Shown: positions 36,549 to 48,969 of the stretch, piece by piece | Numbering within the stretch: the stretch's first letter is position 1 | How the letters are laid out: every line of letters begins with the position of its first letter | Assembly: GCA_905221605.1 (NCBI GenBank) | Contig: CAJNDS010002148.1 | Location: 547,046 to 611,045, forward strand | DNA length: 64,000 nt | Source of the DNA: Symbiodinium natans | Taxonomy: Eukaryota; Sar; Dinophyceae; Suessiales; Symbiodiniaceae | Reading direction: 5' to 3' | Notes under the pieces: generated by a model | Database searches by the model: none | What the model saw: only the letters and a program-made list of their open reading frames with translations | What the model was told of the DNA's origin: nothing | Translations under genes and position numbers: made by a program

Positions 36549-37329
36549 GTGAAGTCAGGGTGTTGCTGCGTACTCGTCGACAGTCAAGATGGCCCAAGAT
36601 GTTGGTTGCTTGTGTCGTTCCGTTGGTTCGGCGTTCGTGAGCTGCCCTAAGGGTCCATGCTACAGGATACCCTCCTAACCCCTATAACCCTAAACCCTAA
36701 ACTATATACGATATAGGTACATGGACCCTTTGGGCTTTCAAGTGACTGTTGTGATGAAGTGAAAAGGTGCTTCCCCCCCAATCTGACATGTCCAGGAGCC
36801 TGGCGGCATGCAGCGAAGGGTTTAGGGTTTAGGGTTTAGGGTTTAGGGTTTAGGGTTTAGGGTTCAGGGTTTAGGGTTTAGGGTTTAGGGTTTAGGGTTT
36901 AGGGTTTAGTTCGCCCTGTGTGTTGCTTGCAACTTCCTGCCAGCCATCGTTGTTCTTCAGTCTTGCAGGGTTTATGGTTTAGTGTTTTGGGTCCAAGCGG
37001 TCGCTGCAGTGTATGGCTGCATGCGACAAACCGCATTCCTGCTGACTGCTGACAGTGGCAAACCAGATACAGGCGACAGGCTGTGCACCATGGCATGATG
37101 AGCTGTCCTGCCCGTGGTCACTGTCACCACCCTGCTGTGGTCTTGGAGCACCAGGTACTTCGCAACATACTTTGATTCTTGCTGTATTGCTTCGTACGAA
37201 ACCCTAAGCCCTACTACTCAAATTCTGGAGCCCGCAAAACTGACCAGGGACCAGATGTAAGGTTCACGTTTAGGGTTTAGGGTTTAGGGTTTAGGGTTTA
37301 GGGTTTAGGGTTTAGGGTTTGGGGTTTAG

Positions 37330-37451
37330 GGTCGTATAACGAAACAACTGGCAAGGAGAGCCACGGTGACGCCCATAGATGGGGATCTGGAGAAGGCGAG
37401 AGAGCGATTGAGACATTGCACCATGGAGTTCAAGAAGGTTTTCCGGGCCAG
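37330..37451 (+). CDS. Possible exon, family not recognised
   Basis: The acceptor is the repeat (GGGGTTTAG directly before GGT). Reads GRITKQLARRATVTPIDGDL, then EKARERLRHCTMEFKKVFRA, to a GC donor; 40 codons without stop. It lies 1.1 kb before the first recognised CBM9-like exon and could be an upstream exon of that gene. A shorter similar piece (FQKAFRVFRAR) occurs at 43269-43303. Confidence 0.5.
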
Positions 37452-37544
37452 GCTAAACATGAACCCTAAACCCTCAAGCCTCAACCCTAAACCCTAAACC
37501 CTAAACTCTAAACCCTAAACCCTAAGGGATGGTCCCTGTTCAGA

Positions 37545-37740
37545 TTACGACAGGTACCCCTTTTCCCTTTTTGTGGTTCTGGGTCCCCTTGAACAAGTAA
37601 CCAGCCAAAAAAAGGGTTTAGGGTTTAGGGTTTAGGGTTTAGGGTTTAGGGTTTAGGGTTTAGGGTTTAGGGTTTAGGGTTTAGGGTTTAGGGTTTAGGG
37701 GTCACCCTTATCATAATATGGTTACTGGGCTACTAAGGAC
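37545..37740. mobile_element. Family B-like palindrome interrupted by a TTTAGGG array
   Basis: Left arm (CCCTTTTTGTGGTTCTGG to AACCAGCCAAAAAAA) and right arm (CACCCTTATCATAATATGG to TTACTGGGCTACTAAGG) match the intact relative at 5870-5972, but a (TTTAGGG) array of about 11 units (37613-37700) separates them. Confidence 0.6.
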
Positions 37741-38483
37741 CATCTTTTTTGGAACTGACTAGATGAAGTTGCAAGCCCCAGTCCCCGTTGGCCCATGTTC
37801 CAGGCGGAACAGGTTTTAGGGCATTTAGAGTTCAGGGAATGTTTAGGGTTTAGGATTCAGGGTTCAGGGTTTAGGATTCAGGGTTTAGGGTTTAGGGTTA
37901 GGGCAAGGCGTTAATGGGTTGGTTGGGTCAGAGTGTACGAGTTCTTGCCGGCTACGATAGGGGTTCGGAATAGTTACTAATTGTAACTCCTATATAAACT
38001 ATTATCACCCCCCCCCCAAAAAAAAAAAACAAACAAAAAACAGACCTATTCCAATTCTTAAGGCCCCTATGTTCATGAGTTTTTTTGGCACATGAGCCCC
38101 AAGAACGATATTGAGCACACCACGTCCCTACGTAACAGCAGCAAACCTGCAAACTTCAAATCCAGACCCCTAAGCCATGAGTAGGTTTATGGGGCCGAAG
38201 TCAGCGAAACCCCTATAACCCTCAAAAATCCCCTCAGCCCTAGGCCCTAAAGCATAGGTCTGTCTGGGTTTCACGCAAGACAGGTCATATGGACTTACCC
38301 CAGACCCCAGAACGAAGTCCCCCAAAAAGGCCTTCAGCCTTGATCTTGATTTTGTGAAAAAGCGTTGAAACTTAACTTCGAATCCACTCTCGTTGGGCCC
38401 TTGGGATATCTTTATGTTCCCTTCTTGGGTTTAAGAGGATCATAGAGGGCTTTAAGGGCTAACCCTAAACCCTAGACCCTACA

Positions 38484-38580
38484 CCCTAAACCCTGAACCC
38501 TAAACCCTGAACCCTAAACCCTAAACCCTAAACCCTAAACCCTAAACCCTAAACCCTAAACCCTAAACCCTAAACCCTAG
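38484..38580 (-). repeat. Telomere-like array ending in a splice acceptor
   Basis: About 13 CCCTAAA units; the last is CCCTAG, which is the acceptor of CBM9-like exon 1 at 38581. Confidence 0.93.
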
Positions 38581-38622
38581 CACTGAAGACCCCAAAGAGG
38601 CTGTGTGGAAGTCGGCTCCATG
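38581..38622 (+). CDS. CBM9-like gene exon 1
   Basis: Reads TEDPKEAVWKSAPW (last codon split TG|G). The Asp/Glu...Ala-X-Trp-X-X-Ala-Pro-Trp pattern opens the domain. The acceptor is the last unit of a CCCTAAA array (CCCTAG). GC donor. Earlier exons were not proven. Confidence 0.78.
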
Positions 38623-40691
38623 GCGCTTTGGACCTTCATCGGTGTTTAGGGTTTAGGGTTTAGGGTCAGGGGTTTAGGGTTTGGGGCCCATTTCGGGTTC
38701 AGGGTTTAGGGCTAGGGGTTCAGAGGTTTAGGGTTCAGGATTTGTGGTTGGGTGCTGAGCCATCTGTCCTAAAACTCTGTCCACTGTAGAGACCCGGGGG
38801 GGGAGGCTGGGGAGGGGAGGTTGTGGGAGGTTGGGGTCTGGGTTTGGATGGTTGAGGAACCCTAAACCCTAAACCTTAAACCCTAAACCCGAAACCCTAC
38901 ACCCTACACCCTAAACCCTAAACCCTAAACCCCTAAACCTAAACCCTAAAGTGGTTCGTCTAGTTCTCCGCCGTCTTCCGCCTCCTCCTCTCCTCTCCGA
39001 TCTCGAGCATACTCACAGATGCGCACAAACACGCACTCGCAGGCCCGTACTTAGGGTTTTAGGGTGTAGGGCTTAGGGTTTAGGTTTAGGTTTAGGTTTA
39101 GGGTGTAGGGTTTAGGGTTTAGGGTTTTGGGTTTTGGGTTTTGGGGTTAAGGGTCATGATAACTTACCGACCACATGGTAAGCCTAACCCTCGCATTCAC
39201 AAAACCCGCAACCCCCAGCCGAATGCTCGTTGCAAGCCCTTTGCCCGGAACCCTAAACTTAGGCTCCATACCCTAACCCCTAAACCCTAAACCCTAAAAC
39301 ATCGCGAGGTCTGCAAAGTTTACGGATATCCGCGGCCCTGACGCACCGCCTGGGGCGAAACCCTCACCTTGGCAGGCGCATTGAAGTTGACTGAAGTTTA
39401 GGGTTTAGGGTTTATAATTTAGGGACCTATGATCCCTATATCCCCATAGCTACAGCCCCCTCTGTCCTTGTAAACCTTAACAGCCAGGATTCCACTAACC
39501 CCATCTTAAAAAGCGCATACCCTAAACCCTAAACCCTAAACCGTCTTTAAAAAACACTGTGGGGTTCAGGCCCCAAACTTGGGAGCTGGTGGGTTTGGCT
39601 TTAGGGGACAGCGCGGGTGTCCCCCCCTACCTCTACACCCTAACCCTGAACCCCTAAATCCTAAATCCTAAACCCTAAACCCTAAACCCTAAACCCTAAA
39701 CCCTAAACCCTAAACCCTAAACCCTAAACCCTAAACCCTAAACCCTAAACCCTAAACCCTAAACCCTAAACCTCTGCTCCAACCCAAAGCTATTCCTGCA
39801 CGCCGGTCGCTTCCCTGGACAACCCAAGAAAGATTGCAGACCACCAGCACGAGCAATGAGCAGCCACGGCAATACTGAAAGAGAAGCATAGTCCGTAGTA
39901 CTCCGACAGCGCCATAGAATCAGAACTGAATACCTTAGACCCTAAACCCTAAACCCTAAACCCTAAACCCTAGCTTATATGAATGAAAATCGCTCCTTGG
40001 GACTGGAGGAACCAGGGTTCAGGGGAGGAACCCGTAAGGGTTGCGGGGCTTGCCATGTTTTGCTTGCAGGAATCTCATTTAGGTATCCTTAACCCTAAAC
40101 CCTAAACCCTAAACCCTAAACTCCGAGTCCAGGCCACGAAAGTCAAGATGCTTTGGGATGATGAGCTCCCTGTCAAATTGGCCACCCCGTCCCCCCCCCC
40201 CCCCCCCCCCCCCCCCCGCCCCAGGGTTTAGGGTTTAGGGTTTAGGGTTTAGGGTTTAGGGTTTAGGGTTTAGGGTTTAGGGTTTAGGGTTTAGGGTTGC
40301 CCTGCGCCCAAACAAAAAGAACAAAAGCAGACTGTCAGGCGTAAACCCTAAACCTTAAACTCTACAAACCCTACACCCTGCGTTCTCGAAGTCTCAGGGT
40401 TCTGTGGATTCATGGGTTTGGGGAGTATAGGGTTTAGACCTGCCTCACTGGACTTCAGCACCCACTTGCAGAGGCAGAAATAGGGTTAAAGGGTTTAGGT
40501 CTGGACCCTAACCCTAAACCCTAAACCCTAAACCCTAAACCCTAAACCCTAAACCCTAAACCCTAAACCCTAAACCCTAAACCCTAAACCCTAAACCCTA
40601 AACCCTAAACCAGGGGCCGCATTCCCGTATTGCTTCGGTAGCCGGATCCCCATACAATGTGCACCGCGCTGCGCTAATAGCGAGCTGACCG

Positions 40692-40724
<33 letters not shown>

Positions 40725-43700
40725 CAAACAGAAAGCCCAAGCTCTACATCGAAAACCCCAAGCCCTACACCCCAAGCCCCAAACCCCAGGCCCTAAACCC
40801 CAAGCCCTAAACCCCAATCTCTACACCCCAAACCGCAAACCCTAAACCCCAAACCCTAAAACACAAACCCTAAACCCCAAACCCCAAACCCTAAACCCTA
40901 AACCCTAAATCGAAGCCCAGGTTCCTCTACATAGGTGCAGTCCTTGACGTGGATGCTGGGGATGAGATTGTGGCCAAGTTCAAGGAGAACGCCCCGGTAG
41001 GGTTTAGGGTTTAGGGTTTAGGGTTTAGGGTTTAGGGTTTAGGTTTAGGGTTTAGGGTTTCGAGGGTTCAGGGTTTAGGTTTAGGGTTGAGGGTTTAGGG
41101 TTTAGGGTTTTGGTTCACCGGGCCGGATGTTTCTTCAAGACCGGGTTCACGCCCTGCCCGACAGAACTCACCGTTATGGCTCCGATCAACCTAACTTCTT
41201 GGGTGTGTAGGCCGAGCTCCGGGTACCCAGCGAGCGTAAACCCTAAACCCTATGAACCCCTAAACCCCAAACCCCAAACCCTAAACCCTAAACCCTAATG
41301 GTTTATGGTTGAAGGTGTATGCCTTACATCACAAGGCTCTGCATGGGGGCTCTCGGGGTATTTTGGGTGGGGGTGTGGTTGTAAAACCCTAAACCCCTAA
41401 ACCCCCCAAATCCATAAACCCCAAACCCTAAACCCTAAACCCGAAACCCCTAAATCTCTAAACCCGATAACCCCAAGCCCCAAACCCTAAGCCTAGGATG
41501 CCCAGTAGTGCCCTTATTCCCTTTTTGGTAGGTTTAGGCTCCCTTGTAAGTCCCTTCAAGCAAAAAAAGGGCACCCTTTTTTCATCCTAGGTTACTGGGC
41601 AACCTAATCCAAAACCCTAAACCCCAAACCCTAAACCCGAAACCCGAAGCCCGTGAGGAGCGAAACTCACCGATTTTTCACACGGACTCGGACTTCGAAG
41701 TGTTCCTGGATCCCGCCGCCCCGGCTTTGGTGAGTCCATTGTTTGGCGTTTAGGGTTTGGGGTTTAGGGTTTAGGGTTGGGGGTTTGGGGTTTAGGGTCT
41801 AGGATTTAGGGTTTAGGGTTTTGGGTCTAGGGTTTAAAGGGATTTGGGCCAGGGTTTAAGGTCGGAGCTTTGGGGTGCTATAGGGGTTCGGGAAGGTTGA
41901 GGCTTTTTGTTCAATCTCAGGCTTTTTTTCAACCCCAGAAATGGAGTCCTGTGCTTGGGGACACCCGAAGCCCTGAACCCTAAGCTGGTGGAGGGTGTTT
42001 TTGGTTGAGGGTTGTTGGTTGAAAAGATCGAAATTGTGTTTAACAGGCCCGTAAGTAACTTAGTTCTTCTGAGTGGGCTTTATATTGTCATATTGAATGG
42101 GTTTTTTCGGTTGAGGGCTGTGAGGGTCTTGGGTTTGGGGTTCGTTCAGCACGGCGCGCTTAGGCTTGTTCGGTTTCGGGTTCAACCCTGAATAAAACCC
42201 TAAAGCCCGAAACCCTGACACCCTGAAACCTTTGGTGGCTTGGACGCCATAGTGTTAGAGGGGCGGTCACCCTAAACCTCAAACCCTAAACCCTCAACCC
42301 TCGACCAGACCCTAAACCCTAAACCCTAAACTCCCTATAATCCAAAATCCGAAATGCCTGGACACCCCAGATGCCAGGCCGGTTGCTGCCACGGGTACAA
42401 GGCCTGTTTGGTGTAGGGTTTCAGGGGTTTAGGGTTTAGGGCTAGCCCTAAACCCTAATCCCAAAACCCTTAAATTCTGGAATTTGGGTGTTTCAGGGTT
42501 TAGAGCTTTAGAGATTTAGGATATTTTAGTGTTTTAGGGTTTAGGGTTTCGAGTTAGGTTTAGGCTTTAGAGTTCAGGGTTCTGGGGTTCAGGCTTTCGG
42601 GAACTAGGTGCCCCATAATGTTGTGCCTTGTGAAAGTCCCTTAGGCTCTGTGCGAACCCTCCAGTTTCCCCTCTCGGAAAGTTTTTTCCGGTTTTGGGCT
42701 CAGGGCTGTTCGAGGTTCAGGGATTTAGGGTTGAGGGTTTAGGGTGGTTTGGGGGGTTTAGGGTTTGGGATGTAGAGCGTCTCGCTGCGCAAGCGGCAGG
42801 CACCGACACACCCAGCGTTTGGAGGTGTCCTCTTTGACCAAACTACCAACAGCACAACGATGTGCCCAAGTCGGCAGGAAGGTTTGCCCCGCCCCCAAGT
42901 CGTCAGGCAAATTTTGGGCCCGAGTCGTCAGGCAAAAGTTTGCTCCGCCCCAAACCCTTCGCCCAAGTCGTCGGCCCTCTCGGCCTAAACCCTAAACCCT
43001 ACATCCTAAACCCTAAATCCTAAACCCTAAATCCTAAACCCTAAATCCTAAATCCTAAACCCTAAACCCTAAACCCCAAACCCTAAACCCTAAACCCTAA
43101 ATCCTAAACCCTAAATCCTAAATCCTAAACCCAAAATCCTAAACCCTAAACCCTAAACCCTAAACCCTAAACCCTAAACCCTAAACCCTAAACCCTAAAC
43201 CCTAAACCTCACCATGGTTCGAGGGTGCCCTCCCTGCCCTGCTAGCAAGGTTCGCGGGTGGGGTCCAGGGATTCCAGAAGGCTTTCAGGGTGTTCCGGGC
43301 CAGGGAGGGTTTAGGGTTTAGGGTTTAGGGTTTAGGGTTTAGGGTTTAGGGTTTGGGGTTTAGGGTTTAGGGTTTAGGGTTTAGGGTTTAGGGGGTTCGG
43401 GAATGAGGACATAGAGTGGCCTAGGGTTTCAGGGCAGGTTTACGGCCTGCTGGGGCTTGGGCTGTTTGAAGATGGGAAGCTTCTTTAGCTGGCTTGAGGA
43501 ACTCTGTGTAGTGTGAAGAATATCTTTTTGACACTTTGCCTTCTTCTTAGTGATGTGGGATTCTTTGGGTTAGCAAGTTGCTTGACTGGTGAAAGCTTGA
43601 GATGCTGAACCCTAAACCCTAAGCCCTGAACCCTAACCCTAAACCCTAAACCCTAAACCCTGAACCCGAAACCCTAAACCCTAAACCCTAAACCCTAAGC

Positions 43701-46700
43701 CACCAACTCTGGGTTAGGGAGTGCTTCCCCATTTCAGGGTTCAGGGCTTAGGGTTTCGGGCTGAGGGCTTAGAGATACGAGGCAGGCAGGCGCGTGGGAC
43801 ATGTTCCCTTACTGGGCTCAAGGGGATCATATTTGGGAATGTTCTTCGCTGGCGGTTGCGGCCCTAAACCCTCAACCCTAAACCCTAATCCCTAAACCCT
43901 AAGCCCTAAATCCTGTAGGGTTTCGGCTTCAGGGAACCTTGTCAGGAGCTCGAGATCAATGCCCTGAACACGGCAGCGTGCCCAGTGTGAGAGCTCACCC
44001 CAGGAACCACATGAACCCCAACATTGAGATGACATGGTTTAGGGTTTAGGGTTTAGGGTTCAGGGTGATTACCCTACTACACTGCCACCATACACTCTAA
44101 ACCCCTCAACCCTAAACCCTAGACCCTAAACCCCAGTAAGGTAAGTAAATGGATTAGATTCCCTTCCGGGGTTCACGTAGTCCAGGGTGATAGGTCGTGC
44201 GATTCGAGCGTTTCTGGGCTTGGGCCCCCCAAGAAACACGTCTCGCATTCTTTTCGGTTGTTCACTGAAAAGTTGTATATTACTTTGGGGGACGTTTCCG
44301 ACATGAACCAGGCGGATCAATGCAAGATGGTGCCAGGTCTGACAGAGAGGCTTACTTTCAATCTCCGCTGCGGTCTCGGTCCATCAGGGTGAAGGCAAAG
44401 TCGCCTGCGCTCTTGTCCTGGCTCCGGGACTTCACAGACCAACATGGTCAAACTTTGACCCATTCGGCCAACACGATGAGAAGTTTGACAAAGCAGGGTC
44501 CGGAGATGGCGGAATTTTGCATCAAGATGCTTTGCAGCCTCGTGTCTCGGTCTCTTCTCCAGGTCTAGGGTTTAGGGCTGAAGGGTTAGGCCTCAGGGGC
44601 AACCAGAAAGAGCACCCTGCTTCTCCACAGGTCACTGGGGAGGTCTGCATGCAATGGTTTCAGAGCCTGCTTCTTGCTAGCTGTTCGTAGGGAACAAGAG
44701 AATTGGGCCCCTTGTGTTCCGCCGCACAGGGTGGTTTCCGAAAATAGCGGTACCTTTTTTTTGGCCCCTTTCAGGGGAGTCTATTGGGGGTATAAAAGGG
44801 GTACCCCTATTTTGGGAAATCCCCATATCTAAGATCCATAAGGCTTTCTCATGACATGGCGCATTGACGTTCAGCTTAGCGACGAGCAGGTTTCCGCACC
44901 TAACGTGTTTTCCCTTCTTGGGCTTAAAAGGATCATATGGGTTTTTCTCAAAATCATGGTCCGGTTTTGGATCCCTATTATAATACGGCACCCAATATTC
45001 AGGGTACTCCAAAAGGGATCATCATTTTGACAGCCGCCCATATGTCGGGTATGTTTTTCAGAAGGTCTTAAAGCGCCATGCTAGTATTGGGAACCCTAAT
45101 TAAACATTATTACCCTAAACCCTCAACCCTGCACCCAAACTCTAACTCCCTCATTCCTAATGGGACCCCTCAACCTTATATTCCTAAACCCGAAACCCTA
45201 AACCCTGACCCCTAAACCCTAAACCACCTGATTCCTAAGAACCAGTAAGACTAAAACATCTTGAGGAACCCCCGAGAGCTCAAGACCCTTCCAAGCGCTA
45301 AGAAAACCTGGGCATCAACATCTGCGGCCCTCCGAGTCTAAGGGACCCTTGAGGGTCTAGGGTCTACAGGGTCTATTGTCTATAAGGTTTAGGGTTTTGG
45401 GTTTTGGGGTTTAGGGTTTTAGGGTTCTAACCCATTCGGATCCCGGGTTTTGGGATTTGAGGTTTTAGGGTTTTGGGGTTTCGGCGTTTTAGGGTTTTAG
45501 AGTTTTTGGGTTTTTCGGTTAATCGTTTTAGGGTTTTAGGGTTGCTAGGTATAGAATTTTGGGTTTGAAAAGGTCTGCTCCTTGATGGGTGCTGTGGTCT
45601 TTCGGGTGCTCTGCTCGTGGTTTGTTCCTGTTGGCCCTTAGTAGAGAGTGAGGCACCCTCTGTCCCCCTGTTACAACCCTTTAACGGCTTCTGTGGGGTA
45701 TCTGATTCCCTCCTTTACCCTTTACCATAAAACCTGAACCCTAAACCCTAAACCCTAAACCCTAAGCTAGGCTTTTTTCGGGGCTGAGGTCTGGAACCTA
45801 CTGCTGGACAAGCCCTATGCCGATGGCGGTGGGGAGTTCAGCGGTCGTGTGGCAGCTCAAGGTGCCACGATCCCGGCTTTAGGGTTTAGGGTTCAGGGTT
45901 TAAGGTTTAAGGTTTAGGGTTTAGGGTTTAGGGGTTCAGGTTTAGGGTTTAGGGTTTAGGGTTTAGGGTTTAGGGTTTAGGGTTCAGGGTTTGGGGTTTA
46001 GGGTTTGGGGTTTAGGGTTTAGGGTTTGGGGCTTAGGGCTTCGGGTTTGGGGTTATACCTTTCAAGTAAGAACACCTTCCTTCCACATGGGGGGGGGGGG
46101 GCTCTTTTTCTTACATAAGAGAACTCAACGTGTGAATAACGGTTCTTAATGAGACAAAGACTAGTACAGCCAATTCAGATAATGGGAATTGGGGTTTGGG
46201 GCTATAGAAAGATGATCAGCAACAGCTCCTATAGTAGTCGTAGCCATGCTTAAGAATCTGTCATTGAGCCGAAATTCCCACTAAACCCTGAACTCTCAAC
46301 CTTAAACCCTAAACCCTAAACCCTAAACCCTAAATTAACCCTAAACTCGCAACCTTAAACCCACTGCAGGTGAACCTCGACATTGGGATACCCGAGCCCA
46401 GAAGACGGCCGTGAAAGTCACCAAAGGACGGAGCTCGGGTTAGGGGTCTATTTAGGGTTCAGGGTTTAGAGGTGAGGGTTTAGGGTTAAGAGTTTAGGGC
46501 TTAGGGTTTAAGTTTAGGGTCTAGGGTTGAGCCTTGAAACCCTAACCCTAAACCTGCATCCTCAAACCCTATGCTCTGAAACCCTAGACCCTAAACCCTA
46601 AACCCCTAAACCCTAAACCCTAAACCCTAAACCCCTGATCCCCAAGCCCTCCAAAACCCTAAGCCCTCCTGACCCCCGAAAAGCCCTGAGAGCCCTACTT

Positions 46701-48889
46701 GGAGGTTCATGGTACTTAGTAACTCATGATAACTGTACTTATAGCCCAATGGGTTTCGGGTTTAGGGTTTAGGGTTTAGGGTTTGGGATTTAGGGTTTAG
46801 GGTTTAGGGGAACTGTACTTATAACCCACTTATCAGCCCCCTAAGTGCCCTAGTATGTTTATAAGTACAGTTATAAGTACAGTTATAATTGGTTACTAAG
46901 TACCATGAACCTCCAAGTAGTCCCTGTTCGGAGGGAATTGGGTACCTTGCATCCCCCAACATAGCCCATTAAGTGACTAAACTCCAAAAAAGTTGGAGGA
47001 AGGTCCTTATCTCCATACCCCAATAGGTATAATACCAGTAAAGGCAGTCCGAGATCTGTTAACCATTTCTAAACCATGTTCCAACTTTCTGCAGTTTACA
47101 TTATTGTGGACCCACTGCGGTGGGCGCAGTACATTGGGACGACATGATTGTGACCCAAAAAAACCAAATCCCCTCAGTTGAGGCGCACGCCCGAAAAAAA
47201 GACCCCGGAAGAAAAGGAAGAGGACTCAAAGAATAATAATGTGGCAGGCGCAGCGATGTTGGCATGTCGCGAGCAAACCCCAGCACGTGCTGCAAGAAGA
47301 AAACTGGTCACGATTTCGTGGCCAGTTTTTCGGGCCAACTACGTTTCAAAGTGCCATCTGCGCTGCCAGCCATCTGTCGGACGTATCTATACACATATAT
47401 ACATATACATTTACAAGTAAGTACACTTCTAGCTTGAAGAAAACAGTTCTCTCTGTTCTTGTCTCACATTTTGAGACCAAAGTAGTCCTGTACACCCATA
47501 TTCCCCAACCCTGAACCCCCAACTCCAAACCCTAAACCCTAAACTTAACCCCCCCAAAGTCCAAACTCTAAACCCTAAACTGTGGCGCGCAGCGCTGAAA
47601 AAAACACCCCCGAAAACAAATCGTGCTAGAGAACGCGGTCAGGGGACTGCAGGAAAGCGTGGCAGGTGCAGCGAAATCGTGCCTTTTGACCAGCCCCCGC
47701 GGTCGCATCCAGGAAGCAAAATCGGGTCACGATTTCGTGACCCACGCACTGGTAACATGGACGTAATCATCGTGCGGGCATGGATGCTCTGGCCCTTCGC
47801 ATGCAGAGGTAACAAGCAGGGTGTTTTTTTCTTTCCGGGCGCAAGCCTAAACTAAGGAGCCTTAAATCGCAATAGCGATCCCAGTCTGATGTAAGGTATA
47901 TATTCCTTAATTGAGGGGTATTGGGGTGTTTGGGGACTTCCACGCCCAGCCGAAGCTGGCTGTTTTTTGCGATGCATGGGGAGTTGGAGGGTCATGGGTG
48001 GTTACCCTAAACCCTAAACCCTAAACCCTAAACCCTAAACCCTAAACCCTGCCGCTTGATCCTGGCACGCTGCAGTTCACGAAGCACGGCGTTTTTTGAA
48101 GCATCTGCCTTCGGCCGCATATGTTCGTGGGAGGGGGGACCCTAAACCCTAAAACCCTAAACCCTAAACCCTAAACCCTAAACCCCGGAAGGTGGGGGGG
48201 GGGGGGGGTTGGGCCCAGTTTTTCTGAGGCGTTGACGTAGGATGGGGCCTTGCCTTTTCGGGTTCCTGTACGATTTCTCTCCCTCCCCCCCCCCCCAGCA
48301 AGGCCCTTGGACCCACAATTCGAGGCCCATACTTGTTCCCTTTAGAAAAGGTCTGGTAAAAACCAGCAAGATACCCCAAGCCCTAGACCTAATGCCCGAA
48401 ACCCCCCGGTTGAACCCCTAAACCCTAAACCCTAAACCCTCAACCATAAAGAACCAGCAAGAGTAGAAAAGGACAGATCGGCAACCCTACTCGACCATCC
48501 CAATGGTGTTGCGAGATCGCTTTGGCGTGGGGGACCCAAGGGGGCTTTGGGTGTGTCTTGTGGGTTTTGGGGTTAGGCTGTTCCCCCTAGTACTAACAGT
48601 CCGTAATAGGGATTATAGTACTCCCCCCCCATACCCGAAACCCTAAACCCGATGAAGAGCTGTTAGTAGAAGGGGGAACATCCCAAGATTGGGTTTAGCG
48701 TGCAGGGTGTGAGTGTAGGGCTTAGGTTTCAAGCTTAGTTTGTTGCTTTGGTTGGACGTAGTGATTTTGAACACGCGTATATATATATATATATACATAC
48801 ATACATACATATACATGTGTGTGCGTATGTGATGTGTGTGTTGTTGCGGCTGCGGCTGCAGCTGCGGCTGCGGCTGCTTCTGCTTCTGC

Positions 48890-48969
<80 letters not shown>

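Larger units (their letters stand above)
30609..38580. other. Repeat-rich region upstream of CBM9-like exons
   Basis: Holds TTTAGGG/CCCTAAA arrays, three minisatellites, GA repeats, family A/B/D/E palindromes and the listed possible exons. Unique islands without protein-like content include 30670-30900, 33040-33410, 33890-34020, 36120-36340, 36910-37200 and 37900-38460. Confidence 0.65.

Noticed and set aside
43269-43303. Island FQKAFRVFRAR as an extra CBM9-like exon
   Set aside because: Exons 6 and 7 join directly in phase 0 through the conserved YK-ELEINALNT stretch; an insertion here would break the domain.
44126-44568. ORFs on both strands near 44.1-44.6 kb
   Set aside because: Neither shows family features or clear splice context; possible but unsupported.
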